From contig ONMJ01000020.1 in assembly GCA_900318955.1 (NCBI GenBank), positions 1 through 38,062 of the forward strand: 38,062 bases of DNA, read 5' to 3'. A model generated the notes under the pieces. That model was not told the origin of the DNA. It saw only the letters and a program-made list of their open reading frames with translations, and did not search any database. Made by a program: the position numbers and the translations under genes. This DNA is from an uncultured Bacteroidales bacterium (GTDB lineage: Bacteria > Bacteroidota > Bacteroidia > Bacteroidales > UBA932). Of the stretch, positions 14,079-22,633 are shown piece after piece; position 1 is the first letter of the stretch; the number at the start of each line of letters is the position of its first letter.

Positions 14079-15739
14079 GAAGGTTAGCTTTAATAGCAGC
14101 TTTTGCTGCGCTTTCGACTGTCCTGAGTTCTTTTACAATCCACCTTACAGGGGATTCCACTATGGCCGACAAGGACATAAAGGGCGGAACCAATCCGGAG
14201 AGAGGTTGGGGTATGATGTTCCCCAATTTCCTTGACGAAGGAGTAGATGTCGTCAATTATGCAAAAAACGGCCGAAGCACCAAATCTTTTATCGACGAGG
14301 GGCTCTGGGACAAGGTTCTGGGTAACCTCAAAGAAGGCGACTATGTCTTCATACAGTTCGGCCACAATGACTCAAAGCAGTCGGACTCAGTTCGTTATGC
14401 CGCTCCATGGGGCGCATATAAGGCCAATCTCGAGAAGTTCGTCCTTCAGACAAGGGAGAAAGGGGGAAAGCCGGTCCTTCTGACCCCGGTGGCCAGGAGA
14501 TGGTTCAAGGAGGGTGGCCTCGACCGCAATTGCCATGGGGACTATCCCATTGTAATGAAAAAGGTCGCCGAGGAGCTCAATGTCCCTCTTCTCGATATGA
14601 CGAGTGTGACTCTTGACTGGCTGGAAGGACTTGGAGACGAGGGCTCAAGGCCTTATTATATGATCTCGACAGGGAAGAGCGACAATACTCATACTGTTGC
14701 ACGCGGAGCGAGAAAACTTGCCGAGATGACCTGCACCGAGATAAGGAAGTCTCTTCCCGAGATTGCGGAGCATCTTATTCATTACGACATTGTGGTCGAT
14801 AAGAATGGATTCGGGGATTACTTCACCATCCAAGAGGCAATCAATGCCGTTCCGGACTATAGCCACGAGAAGATAACGACCATTCTCGTTCGCGAAGGAA
14901 TCTATAAGGAGATGGTTACGATTCCCCATAACAAATTCAGAATCAAGATTTCAGGTCAGGGTGCTGACAAGACTGTCTTGACTTACGACAAGTATGCAGA
15001 GAAGCTTTGGCCCGACTCGGATTTCAAGATGGGTACATCCGGAAGCGCAACCATTTACATGCATTCGAGCTATGTCACCATCGAGGATATGACTATTGAA
15101 AACAGCGCCGGAGAGGGAAAAGAAATAGGGCAGGCAGTAGCGGTTTTCACTGACGGCGACTTTATTTTCTTCCACCGTTGCCGCCTCATCGGCAATCAGG
15201 ACACCCTCTATACTTATGGACGTTACGGCAAGGATGGAGGTATCAAACGCAACTATTTCCTGGACTGCTATATTGAGGGTACAACCGATTTCATTTTCGG
15301 CCCAAGCATCGCCTATTTTGAGAATTGCACGCTCCATTCGAAGAAAAACAGCTATGTGACAGCGGCTTCCACTCTTAAAGGAGAAAAATATGGCTATGTG
15401 TTCAAAAAATGCCGTCTTACCGCAGCCGAAGGGATAGATAAATGCTACCTCGGTCGTCCCTGGGGCGCTTATGCAAAGACAGTTTTTATAGAGTGTGAGC
15501 TCGGTAACCATATTCTCCCGGAAGGATGGCACGATTGGGAGAAGCCGGGAAAGCCTGACACGAAGAAGAATTCCTATTATGCCGAGTACAAGAACTTCGG
15601 CCCCGGGGCTGCAGGAAAGAAGGAAAGGGTGAAATGGTCACGCCAACTAACGGCAAAACAGGCTGCAGAGTACACGTTTGAAAAAGTAATGTATCAGAAA
15701 AATGACGGTATCGTCTGGGATCCATTCAATAATAAATAG
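14075..15739 (+). CDS. Fusion of CE12 acetylesterase and CE8 pectin methylesterase
   Basis: 554 residues with an N-terminal signal peptide. Residues of about 22-225 are an SGNH hydrolase like rhamnogalacturonan acetylesterase (CE12): LTGDSTMADKD with the nucleophile Ser, YAKNGRSTKSF, FIQFGHNDSKQ, and the catalytic DNTH. From about residue 235 to the end is a CE8 beta-helix. It begins DKNGFGDYFTIQEAINAVPD and has GQAVAVFTDGDFIFFHRCRL, GNQDTLYTYG, TDFIFGPSIAYFENC and LGRPWGAYAKTVF, covering the family's Gln, Asp, Asp and Arg. One polypeptide should remove both acetyl and methyl esters, exposing polygalacturonate to GH28 and PL1. It overlaps the GH28 stop by four bases. Confidence 0.93.
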   Translation: MRRLALIAAFAALSTVLSSFTIHLTGDSTMADKDIKGGTNPERGWGMMFPNFLDEGVDVVNYAKNGRSTKSFIDEGLWDKVLGNLKEGDYVFIQFGHNDSKQSDSVRYAAPWGAYKANLEKFVLQTREKGGKPVLLTPVARRWFKEGGLDRNCHGDYPIVMKKVAEELNVPLLDMTSVTLDWLEGLGDEGSRPYYMISTGKSDNTHTVARGARKLAEMTCTEIRKSLPEIAEHLIHYDIVVDKNGFGDYFTIQEAINAVPDYSHEKITTILVREGIYKEMVTIPHNKFRIKISGQGADKTVLTYDKYAEKLWPDSDFKMGTSGSATIYMHSSYVTIEDMTIENSAGEGKEIGQAVAVFTDGDFIFFHRCRLIGNQDTLYTYGRYGKDGGIKRNYFLDCYIEGTTDFIFGPSIAYFENCTLHSKKNSYVTAASTLKGEKYGYVFKKCRLTAAEGIDKCYLGRPWGAYAKTVFIECELGNHILPEGWHDWEKPGKPDTKKNSYYAEYKNFGPGAAGKKERVKWSRQLTAKQAAEYTFEKVMYQKNDGIVWDPFNNK

Positions 15740-15740
15740 G

Positions 15741-16931
15741 ATGAAAAGAATACTGATAATAGCTCTAATTGCCCTTTCCGCCTGTACCCGGATCAATGAT
15801 TACCAGATGGTTCTTTCGGAGATTCAAAGGAACCCTGAAGCGACCTATCTGGACGGGATGGAGGGTAAGATGAAATGGAACTATACTACCGGACTCGAGC
15901 TATATGCTTTCCTGGACACGTATGCTTTCATGGCTCCTTATCTTGTTTCGAAACAAGATTCGACGATTCTTGATTATGTTGATGCCTGGTATGATGAAGT
16001 AATTGATTCTGAGGGACATATCGGAGCCAATTATAAGAAATCCAATTATAATCTCGACCATATTTGCCCGGCTCGTACTCTCTTTCTCCTCCAGGCGTAT
16101 CGTCCAAAGGAAAAATACGCGCTTGCGATTGAGGAGATCGCTTCCCAGTTGAAGACTCAGCCGAGGACGAAAGCCGGCGCATTTTGGCACAAAAAGGCCT
16201 ATCCCTATCAGGTCTGGCTCGACGGACTCTATATGGCAGAGCCTTTCTATGCCATGTGGGCGTCAACGCAGCCGGAACCGCAGAGAGATAGCCTTTTCTC
16301 CGACATTGCTCTCCAGTTCAAGGTTGCTGCAGAAAAAACCTACGATCCTTCAACGGGTCTTTATCGTCATGCATGGGATGAATCCCGGGAGATGTTCTGG
16401 TGCGATAAGGAGACTGGCCAGTCCGCCCATAGTTGGGGACGCGCTATGGGATGGTATGCAATGGCTCTCGTGGATGTTCTCGACTATTTTCCCGAGAATC
16501 ATCCTGAGAGGGCGGAACTACTTGATATTCTGAGGCATATACTCGAAACTCTTCCTAAATATGCAGATCCTGATACAGGAATGTGGTACCAGGTACTCGA
16601 CAGTCCGGGAAGGGAAGGAAATTACACGGAAGCGACTTGTTCGGCAATGTTCTCATATGTGTATCTCAAATCGGTGAGAAAAAGGTATTTTTCAGATAAA
16701 GAGTTTGCTTTAAAAACTTATGAAAACCTCTGCAAGACTTTTATCCGGGTTGAAAAAGGAGGGATGCTGACTCTTACCCGCTGTTGTGCTGTAGCCGGTC
16801 TCGGTGGCAAGGACAATCGCAGCGGCGACTATGATTATTATATTAACGAAAAAATCACAGATAATGACCCGAAGGGAATCGGCCCATTCATTTGGGCGGC
16901 CCGGCAATATGGTCTCCTTAATATGAAATGA
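15741..16931 (+). CDS. GH105 unsaturated galacturonyl/rhamnogalacturonyl hydrolase
   Basis: About 396 residues from ATG 15741; the longer frame from 15702 reads through the previous gene and is not used. Lipobox signal (MKRILIIALIALSAC). An (alpha/alpha)6 barrel that removes the unsaturated uronic acid left by pectate lyase. Family marks are NLDHICPARTLFLLQ, AYPYQVWLDGLYMAEPFYA with the catalytic Asp, HAWDESREMFW, SAHSWGRAMGWYAMALVD and EGNYTEATCSAMF. The product, 5-keto-4-deoxyuronate, is the substrate of KduI encoded downstream. It overlaps the next start by ATGA. Confidence 0.93.
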   Translation: MKRILIIALIALSACTRINDYQMVLSEIQRNPEATYLDGMEGKMKWNYTTGLELYAFLDTYAFMAPYLVSKQDSTILDYVDAWYDEVIDSEGHIGANYKKSNYNLDHICPARTLFLLQAYRPKEKYALAIEEIASQLKTQPRTKAGAFWHKKAYPYQVWLDGLYMAEPFYAMWASTQPEPQRDSLFSDIALQFKVAAEKTYDPSTGLYRHAWDESREMFWCDKETGQSAHSWGRAMGWYAMALVDVLDYFPENHPERAELLDILRHILETLPKYADPDTGMWYQVLDSPGREGNYTEATCSAMFSYVYLKSVRKRYFSDKEFALKTYENLCKTFIRVEKGGMLTLTRCCAVAGLGGKDNRSGDYDYYINEKITDNDPKGIGPFIWAARQYGLLNMK

Positions 16932-18802
16932 TGAAAAGGAATTTATTGACGATCCCCGTATTGAGCCTTGTTTTCGGTCTTTTCCTGTCGTGTTCCGAAG
17001 ATAAGCCCGACAATACCCCGACAGCCCTTTCCGCTCCTTCCGGAGTCGTTCTCCACGGTAGCGGCGAGTCTTCATTTACCTTCCAGTGGTCGCCGGTTAC
17101 TGGAGCTACTTCTTATGAATGGCAGCTTCTGGACGCTTCAAATGCGGTTTTCCAGAAAGGTTCCGTCACCTCGAGGAATGTTACTGTCTCACCTGTTGAG
17201 GCAGGAGTGAAGTATTCCTTCAAGGTCAGGGCGGTATCTGCGGAATCAACCTCCGACTGGAGTTCTCCTATTGAAGCTTATATTGAGAAAAAGCCGGATC
17301 CGGGGCCGGATCCTACAGTGGATTATACGAAATATTACAGTGAGTTTGCGATACCTTCGAATGAGGAAGATGGCCTCGCGAGGGCCTTTCCAGGTGCTGA
17401 AGGAGGCGGAATGTATGCTACCGGAGGAAGGGGAGGAAAAGTTCTCCATGTCACTACACTTGAAGATACAGGAAGCGAAGGTTCTCTTCGCTGGGCATGT
17501 ACCCAGAATTATCCCAGGATAATTGTCTTCGATGTCGCCGGGGTCATCGCTCTGAAGAGTCAGCTTCAAGTCAATAAGCCCGATTGTACGATTGCCGGCC
17601 AGACTGCTCCCGGAGACGGAATTTGCCTTAAGAATTATACTTTCAGGATTTCCGCGAGCAATGTAATTGTCCGCTTCATCCGCTGCCGAATGGGCGACGA
17701 AACCAAGACAGAGGATGACGCGATGCAGGTAATGGATCACACTGATGACAAGTACAGCAACATTATTATAGACCACTGCTCGATCAGTTGGAGCACCGAC
17801 GAGTGCGCTTCCTTCTATGGGATGAAAGACTTTACATTCTCCTGGAACATTGTCTCCGAGAGTCTGAGGAATTCTGTCCATGGAAAGGGTTCTCATGGTT
17901 ACGGAGGCATCTGGGGCGGTAACAATGCAACCTATCACCACAATCTTCTCGCCCACCATGACAGCCGCAATCCCCGTATCGATCATGATTATGTCTCAAC
18001 TCAAAAGGGGCCTGTCACTATTGCAAATAATGTGGTTTACAATTGGAGGGGAAATACTTGTTATGGAGGAGAAAGCGCAAACAGCACGGGAGAGTTCAGA
18101 AAGTATAATTTCGTAGGGAACTATTACAAGCCAGGCCCTGTGACCCCGTCAAACAAGAGATGGCTGATCGACCCTACAACTTCCTGCAGCTACTGCACCT
18201 CGGCAATGGGCGTAAGCACCATTGTCCCCGGTCATTTCTACATGGCTGGAAATATTATGGACGGGAGCAGCAGTGTCAATACAGATAACTGGACTGGTAC
18301 TACAGCTTCGGCGAGCCTGATTCCTACCATCAGGAGCGAGTCTCCTTTTGCAGACGGTACTTTCATGACCCTTCATAGCGCTGCTGATGCTTTTACCAAG
18401 GTCCTTGAAGGCGCCGGAGCAAGTTTTGCCCGTGACAGGATCGATGCCCGTATAGCGTCAGAGACCCGGGAGGGGAAATATACGTATAATGGAAGCAATG
18501 GTTCGACAAACGGACTTATAGATACCCAGACAGATGTGGCCGAGGATTGGTGGAAAAACGGATTCCCGGTCTACGGCGCCACTCCTTCTCAGATCGAGGC
18601 GGTCAAGGACACAGACGGCGACGGAATGTCAAATGAGTTCGAGGATAAATTCTCCCTTGATAAATTCGATGCTTCCGATGCGCAGAGAATCGATCTTGAC
18701 AAGAACGGGAGATACACAAATCTCGAAATGTACCTCCATTATCTGGTTCGCGAGATGATTTCCGCATCAAATGCGGGAGGAACTTATACGAATATGAAAT
18801 AA
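16928..18802 (+). CDS. PL1-type pectate lyase with fibronectin III domain
   Basis: 624 residues. Lipobox (LFLSC). Residues of about 36-122 form a fibronectin type III domain (APSGVVLHGSGESSFTFQWS). After a Pro-rich linker the beta-helix lyase starts at FPGAEGGGMYATGGRGGKVL. It has IIIDHCSISWSTDECASFYG and LLAHHDSRNPRIDHDY, the latter containing the catalytic-type Arg, plus calcium-ligand Asp pairs such as TEDDAMQVMDH. Near the C-terminus DTDGDGMSNEFED and DLDKNGRYTNLEM are EF-hand-like calcium loops. It cleaves polygalacturonate by beta-elimination, probably at the cell surface. The start may be at 16928 or the second ATG at 16931. The stop codon lies one base before the next operator. Confidence 0.93.
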   Translation: MMKRNLLTIPVLSLVFGLFLSCSEDKPDNTPTALSAPSGVVLHGSGESSFTFQWSPVTGATSYEWQLLDASNAVFQKGSVTSRNVTVSPVEAGVKYSFKVRAVSAESTSDWSSPIEAYIEKKPDPGPDPTVDYTKYYSEFAIPSNEEDGLARAFPGAEGGGMYATGGRGGKVLHVTTLEDTGSEGSLRWACTQNYPRIIVFDVAGVIALKSQLQVNKPDCTIAGQTAPGDGICLKNYTFRISASNVIVRFIRCRMGDETKTEDDAMQVMDHTDDKYSNIIIDHCSISWSTDECASFYGMKDFTFSWNIVSESLRNSVHGKGSHGYGGIWGGNNATYHHNLLAHHDSRNPRIDHDYVSTQKGPVTIANNVVYNWRGNTCYGGESANSTGEFRKYNFVGNYYKPGPVTPSNKRWLIDPTTSCSYCTSAMGVSTIVPGHFYMAGNIMDGSSSVNTDNWTGTTASASLIPTIRSESPFADGTFMTLHSAADAFTKVLEGAGASFARDRIDARIASETREGKYTYNGSNGSTNGLIDTQTDVAEDWWKNGFPVYGATPSQIEAVKDTDGDGMSNEFEDKFSLDKFDASDAQRIDLDKNGRYTNLEMYLHYLVREMISASNAGGTYTNMK

Positions 18803-18803
18803 T

Positions 18804-18849
18804 TTTTCCGTGCACGTGCACGGAAAATGAAAAATTATTCCTATCTTTG
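18804..18849 (+). promoter_or_regulatory. Pectin operator and promoter of the susC operon
   Basis: Bases 18804-18827 are a perfect 24-bp palindrome with core TTCCGTGCACGTGCACGGAA, centred at 18815.5. TATCTTTG (18842-18849) is the -7 element, 26.5 bases from the operator centre, and the -33 region lies within the operator. The leader is about 35 bases to ATG 18891. Confidence 0.82.
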
Positions 18850-18890
18850 GCCCACTACTAAACAGATAATTATATTAACAACCAATTTCC

Positions 18891-21800
18891 ATGAAAAGAT
18901 TCACTCAGAAAATCCTTCTTGTGTTGCTTTCTCTTGGGATGACGATAGCTCTTTCTGCACAGAATAAGGTTACCGGAGTAGTCACTGACGAAAACGGTGA
19001 ACCTCTTATGGGTGCAGGCGTCTTTGTCGAGGGAACGACTGTCGGAGTCGTTACAGGCCTTGACGGAGATTATGAAATCGTTCTTCCTGAAGGAGCGGCA
19101 AACTTGGTGTTCTCTTTTATCGGCATGGCTGACCAGACGATTCCCATTGGCGGACGCTCTGTCATTGATGTTCAGATGGGAGAAGACACTACCTTCCTCG
19201 ACGAAGTAGTTGTCGTGGGATATGCAACTGTTAAACGCCGCGACCTTCTCGGCTCTGTCGCTTCCGTCGGAAGCGAAAAGCTCGTAGAGCAGCCGGTAAC
19301 GACTGTAAGCCAGGCTCTTGCCGGTAAGATGGCCGGAGTCTCAGTCGTCACTACCGAAGGCGACCCTGATGCGGATATCAAGATCCGTGTCCGTGGCGGC
19401 GGTTCCATCACCCAGGACAGCTCTCCTCTTTACATTGTGGATGGCTTCCCGGTAGAATCAATCAACGATATTCCTTCATCCGAGATTCAGTCAATCGACG
19501 TCCTCAAGGATGCTTTCTCTACCGCCATCTACGGATCCAGAGGAGCGAACGGTGTTGTCATCGTGACCACTAAGAGCGCAGAAAAAGGCCAGAAAATTTC
19601 CGTTAAGTTCAATACTTATTACGGTCTCAAGACCATGGCCAACAAGAATGCTCTCGTCGCAATGGATCCCGACAACTTTGTCAAGTTCCAGTATGAGCTA
19701 GCTTCAATCCGTGGAAATGTCGACAGTAATTATGTTCCCTATTTCGGGACCTTCAATGATATCGACCTCTACAAGAATATCCCGATGAATGATTGGGTGG
19801 ATGCTGTTTTCGGAAGGACCGGCTCTACTTTCAATGCTGATTTCTCTATCTCTGGAAGCGGGGACACCCATAGCTGGACTTTCGGTTACGCCCATATGGG
19901 AGATGAGGCTATCATGGTGGGTTCCAATTATTTCCGTGACAACCTAAGCTTCAAGGGCAACTTCAAGTTGTCGGACAATACCAGTATTGATGCCAACATC
20001 CGTTATTCTCGTACCAATGTGCGCGGATCCGGTGCCAACGGTATCAATGATTCCGGTTCCAATGCCGGTAACGGACGTCTCAAGCACGCTATCTCATATG
20101 CTCCGATCCCGGTAACTCCCACTATTCAGGGCCTCGATGAAGAGCAGGATTTCGGAGACAATGCTCCGCCGCTCCTTTCTGTTGCCGACAATGATTCCCG
20201 CAGGTTACGCAGTTCATGGAACGCCAACGCTGCATTCAACTGGAAGATAGCTGACTTCGTCCGCCTCAAGATCGAAGGCGGTTTCGAGGATTTCCGCCAG
20301 ATGGATGATAGATTCTATGGAATCACTACTTATTATTCTCATCAGAATGCATATAAGGATGAGATTGTCAATTACCGGGATATGCCGGCCAATCAGCACA
20401 AAGAGCAGTTCCGTACGCGCTACCGCAATACGAATACTCTCAATTTCGATTTTGCCAATCTTATCCATAACGAAGATCATGCTGTTACTGCCCTTCTCGG
20501 AGAGGAAATGACTATTACCCAGACCAATCTCTATACAACGATGACTGACGGTTTCCCGACATTCTTCGATGCTCAGAAGGCTTGGTATTTCATGAGTTCC
20601 GGTGCATATGTCAACCAGAAGTCCAACTATTACAGCCCGGATGACAAGCTCCTTTCATTCTTCGGAAGAGTTAATTACGATTATCTCCACAGGTATTCGC
20701 TCGGTTTCACCCTCCGCGCCGATGGATCTTCCAAGTTCGCCAGAGGTCACCGCTGGGGATTCTTCCCTTCAGCCGCTGCGTCCTGGACCATATCGAACGA
20801 GCCTTGGATGAGGGGGGTAAACAATGTTGACCAGCTCAAACTCCGCTATAGCTTCGGTACCGCCGGTAACAACAATATCCCTCCGGGCCAGATTTTCAAG
20901 GATTACACAGGTTCTTCTGCTGCATGGCTCTCCATGGGCGGAACATACTATACCACCGGAGAAGACCTCAACAATCCCAACCTCACCTGGGAGACCACAT
21001 ACACTCATAATATCGGTGTAGACTTCAGCTTCTTCCAGACACGCCTCAGCGGTAGCCTCGAAGTCTATCAGAACGATATAAAGAACCTCCTCATCCACTT
21101 CCCGATCACCGGATCAGGATATAAGTACCAGTATCAGAATGTAGGTTCGACCCGTAACCGTGGTATCGAGCTCACTCTCAACCTCCCTTTGATCCAGAAA
21201 AAGGACTTCTCCCTCAATTTTGGCGGCAACATCGCCTACAATATCAACAGGGTTACCGACCTGGGAGGTCTTGAGTACATTACCCAGCAGTCCTATTGGG
21301 CTTCAACAGAAATCGGCGACGACTATATCGTACAGGTCGGCCAGCCTCTCGGAAACATGTACGGCTTTGTAAGCGACGGCTTCTACACAGTCGATGACTT
21401 CACATGGGATGGAACAAAGTGGAACCTCAATGATGGAGTGGCAGATTGCTCTTCTATCATCGGAACCGGTTATCTGCGTCCGGGAGCAATGAAACTCAAG
21501 AATGTTGACGGCTCCGCTGACAACAAAGTTACTCTTTCCGACCGTACAGTCATAGGCAATGCCTCTCCTGATTTCACCGGAGGATTCAACCTTAGTGCCT
21601 ATTTCAAGGGTTTCGACCTCAGCGCCAACTTCAACTATATGATTGGCAATCAGGTCTACAATGCCAATAAGATTGAGTTCACTTCTTCAAGAAAGTACTA
21701 CAACCGCAACCTCTTGAATATGATGAACGTTTCCGATCGCTGGACAAACATAGACTGGACTACCGGTGAGCTTATCAACGATCCCGACGCTCTCCGTTCC

Positions 21801-22604
21801 CTCAATTCGGGTGTCACCATGTGGTCTCCCGCTATAGGAAACGCCGTTTTCACAGACTGGGCTGTTGAGGATGCTTCTTTCCTCCGCCTCCAGAGCGCTA
21901 CTCTCGGTTATACTCTTCCCGAGTCGCTTACCGAAAAAGTCAATCTCACCCGCGTGCGCGCATATATAACAGGTACCAATCTCTTCTGCCTGACAAAATA
22001 TTCAGGCTATGATCCTGAGGTTGATACCCGCCGTGCAACTCCTCTTACACCGGGCGTCGATTATTCAGCTTATCCGAAATCTATCGGATTCGTCGTAGGT
22101 CTTAACATAGCCTTCGGCCGCCGCAGCTCAACTACAGCAGCCCCTGCCGCTACAAAGGCTGTAGCTGCTTCTGTTCCTTCTCTTGCTCCCGAGGTCCGCG
22201 AAGTGATCAAGGAAGTCGTCAAGGAAAAGGTTGTCGAGAAAGAAGTTGTCAAGGAAGTAAAGGTTCCTGCAGGAACTCTTGACGGTACTTATGAAGACGA
22301 TCTTCTCTTCCTCAAGGGTAAGTCTGAACTTCGTCCTGAAGAGGCCTTCAAGCTTGGTAGAATCGCTCAGATCCTGAAGGACAACCCCAGTGCCAAGATT
22401 ACCGTCACCGGTTATGCTGACTCCGGCACCGGTACCGCGGATGGCAATAAGACCCTCTCTGAGCAGCGTGCTGCAACTGTCGTCAGTATGCTGAAGAAAG
22501 CGGGCATTGCCGCTTCACGCATCTCTTCTGCTGCAACCGGTTCTGACAAGGATGTTTCCGCATCTCCTGAATCCAACCGCGTAGCCGTATGTATTGTTAA
22601 GTAA
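18891..22604 (+). CDS. SusC-like TonB-dependent transporter with a fused C-terminal OmpA domain
   Basis: 1237 residues. Signal peptide to about residue 23, then a carboxypeptidase-regulatory-like domain (VTGVVTDENGEPLMGAGVFV, about 25-100), the TonB-box/plug region (FLDEVVVVGYATVKRRDLLG; VDGFPVESINDIPSSEIQSI; YGSRGANGVVIVTTK), then the 22-strand barrel. The barrel ends normally at SIGFVVGLNIAF (Phe1075). It is then followed by about 160 extra residues: an Ala/Ser linker, a Val/Lys/Glu repeat (EVREVIKEVVKEKVVEKEVV) and an OmpA-type peptidoglycan-binding domain. That domain has ITVTGYAD (Asp1177) and NKTLSEQRAATVV (Arg1193), the two residues that bind diaminopimelate in OmpA, and ends SNRVAVCIVK. 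Import of pectin oligomers is inferred from its neighbours. The extra domain would anchor the transporter to the cell wall. Confidence 0.95.
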   Translation: MKRFTQKILLVLLSLGMTIALSAQNKVTGVVTDENGEPLMGAGVFVEGTTVGVVTGLDGDYEIVLPEGAANLVFSFIGMADQTIPIGGRSVIDVQMGEDTTFLDEVVVVGYATVKRRDLLGSVASVGSEKLVEQPVTTVSQALAGKMAGVSVVTTEGDPDADIKIRVRGGGSITQDSSPLYIVDGFPVESINDIPSSEIQSIDVLKDAFSTAIYGSRGANGVVIVTTKSAEKGQKISVKFNTYYGLKTMANKNALVAMDPDNFVKFQYELASIRGNVDSNYVPYFGTFNDIDLYKNIPMNDWVDAVFGRTGSTFNADFSISGSGDTHSWTFGYAHMGDEAIMVGSNYFRDNLSFKGNFKLSDNTSIDANIRYSRTNVRGSGANGINDSGSNAGNGRLKHAISYAPIPVTPTIQGLDEEQDFGDNAPPLLSVADNDSRRLRSSWNANAAFNWKIADFVRLKIEGGFEDFRQMDDRFYGITTYYSHQNAYKDEIVNYRDMPANQHKEQFRTRYRNTNTLNFDFANLIHNEDHAVTALLGEEMTITQTNLYTTMTDGFPTFFDAQKAWYFMSSGAYVNQKSNYYSPDDKLLSFFGRVNYDYLHRYSLGFTLRADGSSKFARGHRWGFFPSAAASWTISNEPWMRGVNNVDQLKLRYSFGTAGNNNIPPGQIFKDYTGSSAAWLSMGGTYYTTGEDLNNPNLTWETTYTHNIGVDFSFFQTRLSGSLEVYQNDIKNLLIHFPITGSGYKYQYQNVGSTRNRGIELTLNLPLIQKKDFSLNFGGNIAYNINRVTDLGGLEYITQQSYWASTEIGDDYIVQVGQPLGNMYGFVSDGFYTVDDFTWDGTKWNLNDGVADCSSIIGTGYLRPGAMKLKNVDGSADNKVTLSDRTVIGNASPDFTGGFNLSAYFKGFDLSANFNYMIGNQVYNANKIEFTSSRKYYNRNLLNMMNVSDRWTNIDWTTGELINDPDALRSLNSGVTMWSPAIGNAVFTDWAVEDASFLRLQSATLGYTLPESLTEKVNLTRVRAYITGTNLFCLTKYSGYDPEVDTRRATPLTPGVDYSAYPKSIGFVVGLNIAFGRRSSTTAAPAATKAVAASVPSLAPEVREVIKEVVKEKVVEKEVVKEVKVPAGTLDGTYEDDLLFLKGKSELRPEEAFKLGRIAQILKDNPSAKITVTGYADSGTGTADGNKTLSEQRAATVVSMLKKAGIAASRISSAATGSDKDVSASPESNRVAVCIVK

Positions 22605-22633
22605 TGTAGGACAACGAGAAAGAAAGAAACAAT

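Noticed and set aside
18804-18835. Rho-independent terminator after the pectate lyase gene
   Set aside because: The palindrome has no loop and no T-tract on the plus strand, and the same sequence occurs in front of other genes, so it is better explained as an operator.
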